Counted from the first letter of the stretch, positions 17,552-27,900 are shown. The stretch: DNA of 64,000 nucleotides from Acinetobacter sp. SFB (GCF_001647545.1 NZ_LSZH01000014.1:62001-126000); one strand, 5' to 3'. Notes: generated from the letters alone by a model not told the origin. Translations and numbers: made by a program.

Positions 17552-19462
17552 TCATGATGAAATGGTTTGTCCAAGCTTTAGCCAAGCCAATTCAATCGAC
17601 TTTTCAATGCCTTTGGGATCAAGCCCAGCCTGTTGCAACATTTGTGTATGTGAAGCCTGGTGCATAAAAATATCAGGTAAACCTAAATTTAAAGTCGGTT
17701 TAACAATTTGTGCTTGAGCCAAATACTCATTTACCGCACTTCCTGCGCCTGCCATAACCGCATGTTCTTCAACCGTCACAAACAAGCTGGTGGTTGCCGC
17801 AAGTTGCTCAATGATCTGTTCATCTAACGGTTTCACAAAGCGCATGTTGACCACACGTACACCAACCTCATGTGCTTCTGCCAATGCTTGTGCTGCTTCC
17901 ATCGCAACCGTGACTCGGCTACCAAAAGCCAAAATACTAATCTGTTCATCTTGCTGTTCATTAAAACTGGCTACAACTTCAGCTTTACCAATCTCTAAAG
18001 CAGTCAATTGGGATTCAATTTTAACACCGACGCCATTACCGCGTGGATAACGCACCGCCGCAGGACCATTATATTGATACGCCGTATGGAGCATCTGGCG
18101 ACATTCATTTTCGTCTTTAGGCGCCATAATCACCATATTCGGCACGGTACGCATAAAGGCATAATCGTAAGCACCGGCATGGGTTGGCCCATCTTCACCG
18201 ACCAAGCCGGCACGGTCAATCCCAAAAGTCACATCTAAATTTTGCAAGGCAACATCGTGAATCAGTTGATCATAACCACGTTGCAAGAAGGTCGAATAAA
18301 TCGCCACTACAGGTTTTAAACCTTCACATGCCATACCGGCAGCCAAAGTCACTGCATGTTGTTCGGCAATCGCGACATCGAAAAAGCGCTCGGGAAATTG
18401 CTTAGCGAACTGCACCATGCCGGAACCTTCACACATCGCCGGTGTAATCGCGAGTAAGCGGTTATCTTGTGCTGCTTCATCACACAGCCACTGCCCAAAT
18501 ACATCCGAATATTTAGGTGCAGTATTTACTACAGGGGCTGAATTTATTTTACTAATTGCGTGGTATTTAATCTGATCTGCTTCAGCAGGTACAAAGCCTT
18601 TACCTTTTTTGGTATAGACATGAATTAAACGCGGACCTTTGCGTTTTTTTAATGCATCAAAGACTTGGACCAAATGATTGACATCATGACCGTCAAAAGG
18701 ACCAAAGTAGTCAAACCCAATGGCTTTAAATAAGTTATCTGCTGCATCCGTTGCTGCACTGTGTAAACGCGAATTGTAATTCCATTCAGGATGAGGCTGT
18801 ACATAAGCCTCCCCTGTTTCTGAAATATTCACCGATTGGCCACTTCCCCAGATGGCAGCCAAGTGCTTGGCAAAACCACCGGTACTGCATGAAATCGACA
18901 TATCGTTGTCGTTTAGTACCACGATTAAATCAGCATTGTGTGCTACCGCATCATTCATGGCTTCAAAAGCCATACCGGCTGTCATCGCGCCATCGCCAAT
19001 GATCGACACCACCTCACACGGATTTTTCTGGTAACGGCGTGCCAGTGACATGCCTAAACCCGCAGATATTGCGGTAGAAGAATGTCCCACACCAAAAGTA
19101 TCAAAAACCGACTCTTCACGAGTTGGAAAAGCTGCCAAGCCATCTTTGGAACGAATGGTAGTCAATTGCTCACGGCGACCGGTTAAGGCTTTATGCGGAT
19201 AAGCCTGATGCCCGACATCCCAAATTAAACGGTCATGCGGGGTATTAAAACAATAATGCAAAGCCACGGTCAGTTCGATCACGCCCAGATTGGCACCAAA
19301 ATGCCCACCACTTTGTCCTGCTGCATACAAAATGTACTGACGTAACTCATCCGCCACTTTTTCTAATTGGCTGCGCTCGAGTAATCGTAATTGTTGTGGA
19401 TGATCAATGGTATCCAGCAACGGTGTTACAGGGCGGTGAGTCGGTATTTCTGTATACAACAT
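17552..19462 (-). CDS. dxs: 1-deoxy-D-xylulose-5-phosphate synthase
   Basis: Dxs condenses pyruvate and glyceraldehyde 3-phosphate with thiamine diphosphate, the first step of the MEP isoprenoid pathway; its product also feeds thiamine and pyridoxal synthesis. The 636 residues show the ThDP signature [15 protein letters not shown] (about 156-170), the catalytic-histidine regions [12 protein letters not shown] and [10 protein letters not shown], and the transketolase pyrimidine domain with [21 protein letters not shown] 19462 gives the usual [11 protein letters not shown] start; a TTG three codons upstream is also open. It diverges from ribA. Confidence 0.95.
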   Translation of the reverse strand: MLYTEIPTHRPVTPLLDTIDHPQQLRLLERSQLEKVADELRQYILYAAGQSGGHFGANLGVIELTVALHYCFNTPHDRLIWDVGHQAYPHKALTGRREQLTTIRSKDGLAAFPTREESVFDTFGVGHSSTAISAGLGMSLARRYQKNPCEVVSIIGDGAMTAGMAFEAMNDAVAHNADLIVVLNDNDMSISCSTGGFAKHLAAIWGSGQSVNISETGEAYVQPHPEWNYNSRLHSAATDAADNLFKAIGFDYFGPFDGHDVNHLVQVFDALKKRKGPRLIHVYTKKGKGFVPAEADQIKYHAISKINSAPVVNTAPKYSDVFGQWLCDEAAQDNRLLAITPAMCEGSGMVQFAKQFPERFFDVAIAEQHAVTLAAGMACEGLKPVVAIYSTFLQRGYDQLIHDVALQNLDVTFGIDRAGLVGEDGPTHAGAYDYAFMRTVPNMVIMAPKDENECRQMLHTAYQYNGPAAVRYPRGNGVGVKIESQLTALEIGKAEVVASFNEQQDEQISILAFGSRVTVAMEAAQALAEAHEVGVRVVNMRFVKPLDEQIIEQLAATTSLFVTVEEHAVMAGAGSAVNEYLAQAQIVKPTLNLGLPDIFMHQASHTQMLQQAGLDPKGIEKSIELAWLKLGQTISS

Positions 19463-19774
19463 AAATGGCAAAGCCTTCTAAAGCCTGGCAAATCCTAAGC
19501 TAGGTAAATGGGTTATTCGAGACAAGCAAGTACCGAATTGTATCACCTTTAAATCAGCCACATTTCTAGCGATGCAGTTTAGAGCAAGTTCTCTACACTG
19601 GGTGTTTGTTCATGAGCGAGATTATCCTGAATAATCTTACTATTTATCAACTATTATCGTTCGCTTTATACAAAAAAGAAAATCTTCTGCATAATTTCAG
19701 CATAGCAATTCTACCAATGTCCAAGCATTACGCTATACTTCAGCTAATTAATGAACTATTTGACGGGTTAAGCA

Positions 19775-20377
19775 GTGCCGATAGAATTTGTCGCAACTTC
19801 AAGATTACCAACCGCTTTTGGTGAATTTAAAATCACTGTATTTCAAGATCCTCAAACCGGTGAAGAACATGTCGCACTTTCTAAAGGTCTAGAGACAGCA
19901 CCGACTGATCCGGTGGTGGTTCGCATTCACTCTGAATGTTTAACCGGTGATGCCTTTGCCTCACTGAAATGTGACTGTGGACCGCAACTCCAGGCAACAC
20001 TCAAGTTGATTAACGAAGTGGGTCAGGGGGTGATTTTATACTTACGCCAAGAAGGTCGTGGTATTGGGCTGACCAATAAAATTCGCGCCTATGCCCTGCA
20101 AGATCAGGGACATGATACCGTGGATGCCAATCTGATGTTGAATTTGCCTGCAGATGCACGACGTTATGACATGTGCACGATCATGCTTGAGCATTTAAAG
20201 GTGAAACAGGTCAAATTGGTGACCAATAATCCTTCAAAAATTGCCGCATTAGAAGAACTGGGTATTGATGTGGTTGATCGTGTCCCCCTCACCGTGGGCT
20301 TAAATCCGTTCAATGCAGAATACCTAAAAACCAAACACGAACGTATGGCGCACATGTATAAAAAAGGTGACTTCTAA
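19775..20377 (+). CDS. ribA: GTP cyclohydrolase II
   Basis: RibA opens the GTP ring to 2,5-diamino-6-ribosylamino-pyrimidinone 5'-phosphate, the first step of riboflavin synthesis. The 200 residues carry the zinc ligands C55, C66 and C68 in [16 protein letters not shown] and the catalytic segment [21 protein letters not shown] start gives the standard N-terminus [18 protein letters not shown]. It is a stand-alone RibA, not a RibBA fusion. No FMN riboswitch was seen upstream. Confidence 0.95.
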   Translation: MPIEFVATSRLPTAFGEFKITVFQDPQTGEEHVALSKGLETAPTDPVVVRIHSECLTGDAFASLKCDCGPQLQATLKLINEVGQGVILYLRQEGRGIGLTNKIRAYALQDQGHDTVDANLMLNLPADARRYDMCTIMLEHLKVKQVKLVTNNPSKIAALEELGIDVVDRVPLTVGLNPFNAEYLKTKHERMAHMYKKGDF

Positions 20378-20411
20378 TTCACTTTATAAAGCTTTATAAA
20401 TCACAGTAATC

Positions 20412-20452
20412 AGGGATTTTTTACAAGATGTTAAAAAATCCCTTACTTTTTT
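20412..20452 (+). terminator. Rho-independent terminator of ribA
   Basis: AGGGATTTTTT (20412-20422), 10-base loop, AAAAAATCCCT (20433-20443), then TACTTTTTTT. The stem is perfect over 11 bp. Confidence 0.8.
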
Positions 20453-20499
20453 TATGACTTTATGTTTTGATGTATTTAGTCCTTAAAATTAGGCAATAG

Positions 20500-21450
<951 letters not shown>

Positions 21451-21473
21451 TTAATAATACATTTAAAACATTC

Positions 21474-21509
21474 AATCCCTTTTTCCATTTCTGGACAAAG
21501 GGATTTATT
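21474..21509 (+). terminator. Rho-independent terminator of hemF
   Basis: AATCCCTTT (21474-21482) pairs with AAAGGGATT (21497-21505), followed by TATTT. It starts 24 bases after the hemF stop. Confidence 0.65.
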
Positions 21510-21752
21510 TATCTGCATCATTTTTTTAAATTGAAAATTCAAAAACTTATAAGAATAAAACTTTAAATCAATACTTTTATGGCATACAAGATTCATCATA
21601 TTTCATTCATAATAATTCTACTGACATATTTTCTTACAGCACAACACTCTATAGAATTTATAAAATCGTTTAGACTTATCAATTCAATATACTATTCACA
21701 CATATTTTAAAAGCACATATCAACTAAAAAAGCGTGCTTTAGGTAACCAACA

Positions 21753-21959
21753 ATGTTAGATAAAATTTTAAATCATAAGGTGGTTTTATTTTGGTCCATT
21801 TTCACCCTGATCATAGCTTCCATCATTACTACCTTATCATCCGAAAGCACGCTTTCCGATAGTTTATCGATTACATTTACTATATTTGCAGGATTTGCCT
21901 TGTTTTTTACCGCAGCAATGTGGCTAGAAGACTTGGTTCGTGAAATCTGTAATCCTTAA
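21753..21959 (+). CDS. Small two-helix membrane protein, hypothetical
   Basis: The 68 residues have two predicted membrane helices (about 11-30, VVLFWSIFTLIIASIITTLS, and 38-57, LSITFTIFAGFALFFTAAMW) and a short polar tail ending REICNP. No family was recognised. It is preceded by TTTAGGTAACCAACA, where AGG may be the ribosome site. The leader holds AAAGCGTGCTTT (21729-21740), whose exact complement lies inside the gene at 21844-21855. Coding is probable because the ORF fills the space between hemF and aroE and has a sensible hydropathy pattern. Confidence 0.6.
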   Translation: MLDKILNHKVVLFWSIFTLIIASIITTLSSESTLSDSLSITFTIFAGFALFFTAAMWLEDLVREICNP

Positions 21960-22102
21960 GATTGTTTCAATCCTCTCTAGTTTTTTCCGTTTCCCTTTTA
22001 CTTTTATAGACCTTTAACTTTTATTTTCTCCCTTCTTCTGACTTTAGCCTGATCGAAAAATCACGTATATTGAATGCCATTTCCGCACATGGATCTTGTG
22101 AA

Positions 22103-22891
22103 ATGAGCAAACAATTCGCGGTGATTGGCCATCCAATCGAACAGTCACGCTCGCCAGAACTTCATCATGCTTTTGCCAAAAAATCAGGCATTGATCTAAA
22201 TTACAGCAAACGTCTTGCCCCTCTTGATGGTTTTGAAGCCAATATAAAAGAATTCTTTGCCCAGGGAGGCATAGGCCTGAACGTGACCGTGCCTTTTAAG
22301 GAACAGGCCTTTGCTCAATGTCAGGTTTTAACAGAACGGGCCAAAATTGCCAAAGCGGTAAATACCTTGTGGATGCAAGATGGCAAGCTGCATGGTGACA
22401 ATACCGATGGTCAAGGCTTGGTCGATGCGATTAAAGCGCTAGACTGGAACCTGGAAAATACGGATCTTTTAATTATTGGTGCCGGTGGAGCAACCCGTGG
22501 TGTGGTCTACCCTTTGGTTCAGGCGGGGGTGAAAAAAATCGTGATTGCCAATCGTACCCTGGCCCGTGCCGAGCAACTGGTTGCCGATTTAAAAGATGCA
22601 GTTCCGCAAGCCACACTGGCTCCAATTTCTTTAAATGATGTGACTGGTGAGTTCGATCTTGTGATTAATGCCACCTCTGCCAGCCTAAGTGGTGATCCTC
22701 TGGTTTTACCTGAATCTTTACAGTTTAAACATGCTTATGAAATGGCCTATGGCAAACCTTCGAGCTTTTTAGATCAAGCCAGGGCGCGCGGTATTCCCAC
22801 TTCAGAAGGTTATGGCATGTTGGTCGGTCAAGCGATTGAATCTTTCTCGATCTGGAATGGCGTGAAGCCAGCACTGAAAGATTTTCTTTAG
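22103..22891 (+). CDS. aroE: Shikimate dehydrogenase
   Basis: AroE reduces 3-dehydroshikimate to shikimate with NADPH in the aromatic amino-acid pathway. The 262 residues begin MSKQFAVIGHPIEQSRSP, the standard AroE start. They carry the catalytic lysine region NVTVPFKE, the DNTDGQG aspartate, the Rossmann loop GAGGATRG, the NRT NADP-binding segment and the C-terminal GYGMLVGQA. ATG 22103 is chosen; an in-frame TTG at 22070 would add 11 unrelated residues. The gene stands alone on the + strand. Confidence 0.95.
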   Translation: MSKQFAVIGHPIEQSRSPELHHAFAKKSGIDLNYSKRLAPLDGFEANIKEFFAQGGIGLNVTVPFKEQAFAQCQVLTERAKIAKAVNTLWMQDGKLHGDNTDGQGLVDAIKALDWNLENTDLLIIGAGGATRGVVYPLVQAGVKKIVIANRTLARAEQLVADLKDAVPQATLAPISLNDVTGEFDLVINATSASLSGDPLVLPESLQFKHAYEMAYGKPSSFLDQARARGIPTSEGYGMLVGQAIESFSIWNGVKPALKDFL

Positions 22892-22911
22892 CCAGATGAA
22901 ATAAAGCAATC

Positions 22912-22941
22912 GAAAAGAAGTAAACCCTTGCTTCTTTTCAA
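22912..22941 (+). terminator. Hairpin after aroE, probable terminator
   Basis: GAAAAGAAG (22912-22920) pairs with CTTCTTTTC (22931-22939) with a 10-base loop. The stem is AT-rich and the T-run is part of the stem, so strength is uncertain. Confidence 0.45.
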
Positions 22942-23279
22942 TATTACCCACAAAATATATTTTTGAATTGGATTTTATGACATTATGTTTTATTAAATGT
23001 AGTTCATGAGAATTATTCAAATATTCACCTATCCAAAACTCACTATAGGCAATAACTGTCTAATTTAATTATTATTTAAAACATCTATTTACATGAAATA
23101 CATTAAGAAAGTGAACCAAACAATATAATCAGTTACATTAATAGTTAAATTTATCTACTTACAATTCGCCTTTCTGACATTTTTCCCAGGCTACACCATC
23201 AATGTATTTTGATGAACAATGTGAATAATCAAACTATCGATTCGTAATCCAAAACTATTTCTAAATTAGGATTAACACT
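22942..23279. other. AT-rich intergenic region before the acyl-CoA dehydrogenase gene
   Basis: No ORF or repeat stands out. It must hold the promoter of the acyl-CoA dehydrogenase gene. TTAGGATTAACACT directly before the ATG supplies an AGGA ribosome site. Confidence 0.3.
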
Positions 23280-25103
23280 ATGCCAGCTTATAAAGCCCCT
23301 TTACACGACATTCGCTTTTTAATGAATGAAGTTTTTGATTACCCAGAACATTATAAAACTTTATCGAATGGCGAAGCTGCCGACCCTGATACCGTAGACA
23401 TGATTCTAGAAGGTGCAGCAGATTTTTGTGAAAACATTCTCTCTCCTATAAATCAGTCGGGTGATGAGGAAGGCTGTCATTTTGAAAATGGCGAAGTCAG
23501 AACACCAAAAGGCTTTAAAGAAGCCTATGACCAATTTGTGCAAGGTGGCTGGCAAGGTCTGTCTTATCCGGAAGAGTATGGTGGTCAAGGCTTGCCGATG
23601 TCGCTTAACCTGATCAAATCTGAAATGATGGGTACGGCGAACTGGTCATTTACCATGTATCCGGGTTTGAGTATGGGCTGTATGAATACCATCATGCAGT
23701 TCGGAACTGAAGAACAAAAAAATATCTATATGCCGCATTTAACTGCGGGAACCTGGTCGGGCACCATGTGTTTGACTGAACCACAATGCGGTACAGATTT
23801 GGGACAAGTCAAAACCAAAGCTGAACCGCAAGCGGATGGTACCTATAAAATTACCGGGACAAAAATCTTCATCTCTGCAGGTGAACATGACCTGACTGAA
23901 AACATTGTCCATATTGTACTGGCTCGCCTTCCTGATGCGCCTGCAGGTACGCGTGGTATTTCGCTGTTTATCGTGCCTAAATTTACCCCGAATGCTGAGG
24001 GTGGCATAGGTGAACGTAACCCTGTGAACTGTGGTTCAATTGAACACAAAATGGGAATTCGCGCTTCTGCAACAGCGGTTTTAAATTTTGATGCTGCAAC
24101 AGGTTACCTGATTGGTGAACAGCACAAAGGTTTGCATGCGATGTTTACCTTCATGAACACTGCACGTATTGGTACAGCAGTTCAAGGTATTGCCCATGCA
24201 GAATTGTCTTTCCAGGGTGCATTGCCCTATGCCAAAGAACGTATGTCTATGCGTGCGCTATCAGGCAAGAAAGACCCTGAGCAAGTGGCAGATGCGATTA
24301 TTCACCATGCTGACGTGCGCCGTATGCTGCTGACGCAAAAAGCCATTGCGGAAGGTGGTCGTGCCATGATTTATCATGCTGCACAGCTTGCTGACAAAAT
24401 GACCGATGCGCTGACTCAAGGCGACCAAGCGAAGTTTGAAGAATATGATGACAAACTTGGTTTCTATACCCCTATCTTGAAAGGTTTCTTGACTGAATTG
24501 GGTCTGGAAGCGGCTAATCACGGTATGCAAGTGTTTGGTGGTCATGGTTATATTAAAGAACATGGCATGGAACAAATTGCACGTGATGCACGTATTGCGA
24601 CCTTATATGAAGGTACAACCGGTGTTCAGGCACTTGACCTGATTGGTCGTAAAGTTTTGCTGTCTTCTAAAGGCAAAGTGGTTCGTGACTACACTGCTGA
24701 AATCTTACGTTTCTGTGGTCGTCATGCACGCAACAAATACATGCGCCGTTTTGCATGGGACTTAACCAAGATTTGTGCACAATGGAATGCGTTAACTGTA
24801 CGCATCATGCTTGCAGCACGTAAAGACCGCGATATCGTCTCTTCAGCATCTACAGATTTCTTGATGTTCTCTGGCTATGCAATGATGGCTTACTACTGGG
24901 CACAACAAGCTGCAGTCGCTTCTGAGAAACTAGAATCGGGGAACGGCGCAGAAACCCCTGAATTCTATAAAGCCAAAATCAAAGTGGCCGATTTCTATTT
25001 CGAGCGTATATTGCCGCGTACTCAGGGTCATGCCGAAGCCATGGTGAATCCATCGAAAACCATGATTTCTTTAGCCCCTGAACATTTCAGCTTTGACTAC
25101 TAA
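23280..25103 (+). CDS. Acyl-CoA dehydrogenase (FadE/DmdC-like, with C-terminal extension)
   Basis: An FAD enzyme of 607 residues that oxidises an acyl-CoA to the 2-enoyl-CoA. It has the long architecture seen in DmdC-like and related bacterial enzymes: a short extra N-terminal segment (MPAYKAPLHDIRFLMNEVF), an N-domain, the middle domain with MCLTEPQCGTDLG, a C-domain with QVFGGHGYIKEHGMEQIARDARI and LYEGTTGVQALDL, and about 130 extra C-terminal residues. Substrate is not readable; fatty-acid beta-oxidation or methylmercaptopropionyl-CoA are the known family options. A strong terminator follows. Confidence 0.88.
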   Translation: MPAYKAPLHDIRFLMNEVFDYPEHYKTLSNGEAADPDTVDMILEGAADFCENILSPINQSGDEEGCHFENGEVRTPKGFKEAYDQFVQGGWQGLSYPEEYGGQGLPMSLNLIKSEMMGTANWSFTMYPGLSMGCMNTIMQFGTEEQKNIYMPHLTAGTWSGTMCLTEPQCGTDLGQVKTKAEPQADGTYKITGTKIFISAGEHDLTENIVHIVLARLPDAPAGTRGISLFIVPKFTPNAEGGIGERNPVNCGSIEHKMGIRASATAVLNFDAATGYLIGEQHKGLHAMFTFMNTARIGTAVQGIAHAELSFQGALPYAKERMSMRALSGKKDPEQVADAIIHHADVRRMLLTQKAIAEGGRAMIYHAAQLADKMTDALTQGDQAKFEEYDDKLGFYTPILKGFLTELGLEAANHGMQVFGGHGYIKEHGMEQIARDARIATLYEGTTGVQALDLIGRKVLLSSKGKVVRDYTAEILRFCGRHARNKYMRRFAWDLTKICAQWNALTVRIMLAARKDRDIVSSASTDFLMFSGYAMMAYYWAQQAAVASEKLESGNGAETPEFYKAKIKVADFYFERILPRTQGHAEAMVNPSKTMISLAPEHFSFDY

Positions 25104-25125
25104 GTTGTAAATTTTAACTCAAAAT

Positions 25126-25152
25126 AAAAGAGCGCTTCGGCGCTCTTTTTAT
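25126..25152 (+). terminator. Rho-independent terminator of the acyl-CoA dehydrogenase gene
   Basis: AAAAGAGCGC-TTCG-GCGCTCTTTTT, a perfect stem with a stable TTCG loop and T-run. It separates core DNA from the AT-rich cassette that follows. Confidence 0.9.
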
Positions 25153-25178
25153 TGTTCTATAAATGTGCTAATAATTAT

Positions 25179-25198
25179 TAAATTAAATATTTAATTTA
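25179..25198. promoter_or_regulatory. Perfect 20-bp palindrome before the nucleotidyltransferase cassette
   Basis: TAAATTAAAT followed by ATTTAATTTA is fully self-complementary. It ends 6 bases before the ATG at 25205, over the promoter or ribosome-site region. It could be an operator for self-repression or an mRNA hairpin masking the start. In AT-rich DNA it could also arise by chance. Confidence 0.45.
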
Positions 25199-25204
25199 TA
25201 AAAG

Positions 25205-25732
25205 ATGAACGGTATCCAAAAAATAGAGTTCATAGAAACTGATCCAGAAAGATTTATTGGAGACAAATATATTTATCCAACTTTATTAGAGCCTGGATTA
25301 CACCGTATTGAGCTTGATGCTCTTGAAAGTAAAATTCTGTTTCCATTCGAAGATAAAAGAACACGCACTTATCTCTGTAATCGCTTCAGAGAGTTAGTTA
25401 ATGAATTAAAACAGTATTCAATTGACTTAATTATTTGGATTGATGGATCATGCTGTTCTTTAAAACCGCACCCAAGCGACTTAGATTTAGTAATTTTTTT
25501 AGATAAAAAACAAGTCAATTCTTTACCTCAAAAAATAAAAACTAAACTCTTAGATTTTTTAAATAATCGTGATTTAATTCGAGCAAGATATGGATGTGAT
25601 TTATTTTTCAGAGATAAAGATGATGAGAAAGAACATTTCTATTGGCAGGGACTTTTTAGTCTAAATCAGTTAAAAGAGGCTAAAGGCTTTCTACAACTTA
25701 GGATCTTTGCAAATGCAAATTCACACTCTTAA
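25205..25732 (+). CDS. Minimal nucleotidyltransferase-fold protein, DUF6932-like
   Basis: A 175-residue protein with the pol-beta/MNT nucleotidyltransferase signature: G81-S82, nine residues, D92-L-D94, and a third acidic residue D132 in YGCDLFF. The N-terminal LLEPGLHRIELDALESKIL and RTRTYLCNRFRELVNEL parts resemble DUF6932 proteins. Known minimal nucleotidyltransferases transfer AMP or other NMPs to partner proteins or tRNA and often sit in toxin-antitoxin or defence units. The DNA is visibly more AT-rich than its neighbours, which suggests transfer. It overlaps the next ORF by 20 bases. Activity and target are inferred. Confidence 0.75.
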   Translation: MNGIQKIEFIETDPERFIGDKYIYPTLLEPGLHRIELDALESKILFPFEDKRTRTYLCNRFRELVNELKQYSIDLIIWIDGSCCSLKPHPSDLDLVIFLDKKQVNSLPQKIKTKLLDFLNNRDLIRARYGCDLFFRDKDDEKEHFYWQGLFSLNQLKEAKGFLQLRIFANANSHS

Positions 25733-26486
25733 TGAAAAATTAAATGAAGCTGAAAGCATTCTTCTTGTAAAGAAACAAAATTTAGATGAATCCGATGATT
25801 TTGAAAAAGCTAGCTTAGTTTCTTTTGAAAATCATGTAAAAGATTTAAGAAACCAATTATATCAATTGCAATTAAAACGCGAGAAAGAAATTCTTGAAGT
25901 ACGTTTTATTGGTGAAAAAGCCCATAATGGATCTCTTCCTCTAATGCTACATGCAATACTGTCTAAAGGATTAGCAGAGAGTCTTATTACAATTTCTACA
26001 AAGGTTCGAAAACCACAAAAGTATGCAGAATATATTAACCAAACCGAATTAGATTTAAGGCTGGCAAATATTGTTTCAGGCTCTACAAAATTCGTGATCA
26101 GTCTTGAAATTCAACCTGATTTATTTGGGTGGAGTTTATCTCAAAATACACTAAGCAATTGGTTTGAATTCTTTTTATCTTTAGAAGACCCTAAATCTAA
26201 TAATGAAGTATTTTCCGTAATGGGAAATAAAGGTATTTTAAGTATTAAATCCATGTTAATAGCTTTAAGAAGTAATCACCTAGATTTCGAATTATGTTGG
26301 GATTCACATCAAGAAAAAAAATATTATTGGATGGGAAATTCTACAAAAATTGAAAATGCAATTAACTTTTTAAATGATCTGGATATTGAACCACCTTTAG
26401 AATGTGAAATATCAGGTATTGTTCAAAATCTCGACCGTTCAGGAAAAATTATATTAGTTGATGAAGATAAAAAACTTACCGAGTGA
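25713..26486 (+). CDS. Hypothetical protein with N-terminal coiled coil, partner of the nucleotidyltransferase
   Basis: 257 residues, no family recognised. Residues 1-70 are charged and helical (LNEKLNEAESILLVKKQNLDE, KDLRNQLYQLQLKREKEILE) and should form a coiled coil. The rest alternates beta-like stretches with FVISLEIQPDLFGWSL, LDFELCWDSHQEKKYYWMG and a C-terminal EISGIVQNLDRSGKIILVD. No signal or membrane segment is present. ATG 25713 follows AGGA at 9-base spacing; a TTG two codons upstream is also open. It overlaps the nucleotidyltransferase gene by 20 bases, so the two are one operon and probably act together. Confidence 0.7.
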   Translation: MQIHTLNEKLNEAESILLVKKQNLDESDDFEKASLVSFENHVKDLRNQLYQLQLKREKEILEVRFIGEKAHNGSLPLMLHAILSKGLAESLITISTKVRKPQKYAEYINQTELDLRLANIVSGSTKFVISLEIQPDLFGWSLSQNTLSNWFEFFLSLEDPKSNNEVFSVMGNKGILSIKSMLIALRSNHLDFELCWDSHQEKKYYWMGNSTKIENAINFLNDLDIEPPLECEISGIVQNLDRSGKIILVDEDKKLTE

Positions 26487-26626
26487 GATTAGAAAAATCT
26501 GTTTTAGTCGAAATAGAAAAGCTACGGATTAATCAATTCATAGCTTTGAGAGTTATAAAAAATATAAGTACCCATCCTACTTTTGATCGTGTGACCGAAA
26601 GTTACGACTTTATTGAGATTATTTAA
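26483..26626 (+). CDS. 47-residue ORF translationally coupled to the cassette
   Basis: A GTG start overlaps the TGA of the previous gene (GTGA), and the frame stays open for 47 codons to a TAA at 26626. The peptide begins MRLEKSVLVEIEKLRINQ and ends TESYDFIEII, an amphipathic helix followed by an acidic tail. The stop overlaps the tail of hemW on the other strand by 4 bases. It could be a real third subunit or antitoxin-like peptide, the start of a gene truncated on insertion, or a chance ORF. Confidence 0.4.
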   Translation: MRLEKSVLVEIEKLRINQFIALRVIKNISTHPTFDRVTESYDFIEII

Positions 26627-27777
26627 AGAAACTCTTCCAGTACCGAATTTAAAAACACATGTCCCTGCGCTGTACAAGACAAACGTTTTTGATCTTCAAC
26701 CATCAAATCTTTAGCACGTAGTGAATTTAAAAGTTCATCTAAATCAGTCAAGTCTAAACCTGTACGCTCATGATAAATTTTTGCTTCTACGCCCTCATTT
26801 AACCGTAAGGCATTCATCATAAATTCAAACGGCATCTCTTCATTTTCAATTTTTTTAAGCTGAAGATGCTCGGCAGGAACTTTGGCCAAATAATCCTTTG
26901 GCAAACGGGTTTTCTGAAAACGGTACACGCCATCAGATTGGGTCACTTTGCCATGCGCCCCTGCGCCAATTGCTAGATAATCACCAAACTGCCAGTAATT
27001 TAAATTATGTACAGATGGTTTTTCCTTACGCCAGGCCGAGACTTCATAATTCACAAAACCTTGCGCTTTTAAATAAGCTTCGCCTTGTTCCTGAATATCT
27101 TCCAGCACGTCTTCTACAGGTAAAACTGGTTGAGTGCGGAAAAATACGGTATTCGGTTCAATGGTTAGTTGATACCATGACACATGGGTTGCGCCATTTT
27201 CTACCGCCAGTTTTAAATCCAGTAACGCTTGCTCTAAAGTCTGCTCTGGCAGGCCATGCATCAAATCGACATTGATGCGTTCAAAACCAGCCTCACGGGC
27301 CAGATGAATGGCATTAATTGCATCATCATTACTGTGAATACGCCCTAATTTTTTTAGGTGATCCGTATTAAAACTTTGCACACCAATAGAAAGACGGTTA
27401 ATTCCTGCTTCTAAATAACCTGCAAAAGGATCATGCTCCACAGTTCCGGGATTGGCTTCTAAGGTGATTTCACAGCCATCTTCAAAGGTAATAATGCTTT
27501 TTAGTTGATTGAACAACCACACATAACCTTTGGCTGAAATTAAAGATGGCGTACCGCCACCAATAAACACACTATGAATCTGGCGACCTTGAGCAAAATC
27601 GAGCTGGGTTTTGAAGTCTGCAACCAAGGCCTGCAAATATTCCTGCTCTAAATCTAAAGACAGTTTTCCATCAGGCACGGCATGCGAATTAAAGTCGCAA
27701 TAGGGACACTTACGCACACACCAAGGCATATGAATATATAAAGATAATGGAACAAGCACAGGATTTAATTCAGCCAA
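26623..27777 (-). CDS. hemW: HemW-like radical SAM protein (formerly oxygen-independent coproporphyrinogen oxidase-like)
   Basis: A 384-residue radical SAM protein. The cluster motif is C20-x3-C24-x2-C27 in MPWCVRKCPYCDFNSHA, followed by GGGTPSLI, the ANPGT segment and RLSIGVQSFN. The HemW-like C-terminus is shorter than in true HemN (about 455 aa). HemW is a heme chaperone that inserts heme into respiratory proteins rather than oxidising coproporphyrinogen. The start is TTG; no better ATG or GTG with a ribosome site is nearby. The first two bases of the following SAM motif region and length agree with family members. Confidence 0.9.
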   Translation of the reverse strand: MAELNPVLVPLSLYIHMPWCVRKCPYCDFNSHAVPDGKLSLDLEQEYLQALVADFKTQLDFAQGRQIHSVFIGGGTPSLISAKGYVWLFNQLKSIITFEDGCEITLEANPGTVEHDPFAGYLEAGINRLSIGVQSFNTDHLKKLGRIHSNDDAINAIHLAREAGFERINVDLMHGLPEQTLEQALLDLKLAVENGATHVSWYQLTIEPNTVFFRTQPVLPVEDVLEDIQEQGEAYLKAQGFVNYEVSAWRKEKPSVHNLNYWQFGDYLAIGAGAHGKVTQSDGVYRFQKTRLPKDYLAKVPAEHLQLKKIENEEMPFEFMMNALRLNEGVEAKIYHERTGLDLTDLDELLNSLRAKDLMVEDQKRLSCTAQGHVFLNSVLEEFL

Positions 27778-27900
27778 GGATTAAGCTCAAAACAACAAAA
27801 TACGGGAAATATATTTTAACATGACTGCATCAAGACACTAAGGAATACTGTTAGGGATTGTTTTAGACTGAGAAAAATTCAACAAGAATACATACTTAAT

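Noticed and set aside
19463..19774. FMN riboswitch in front of ribA
   Set aside because: The conserved AGGGGCGGGG-type start and multi-stem junction elements were not found, and ribA is a less usual target than ribB/ribE.
26623..27777. Oxygen-independent coproporphyrinogen oxidase HemN
   Set aside because: The protein is HemW-sized (384 aa) and lacks the longer HemN N-terminal part; hemF is the coproporphyrinogen oxidase in this window.
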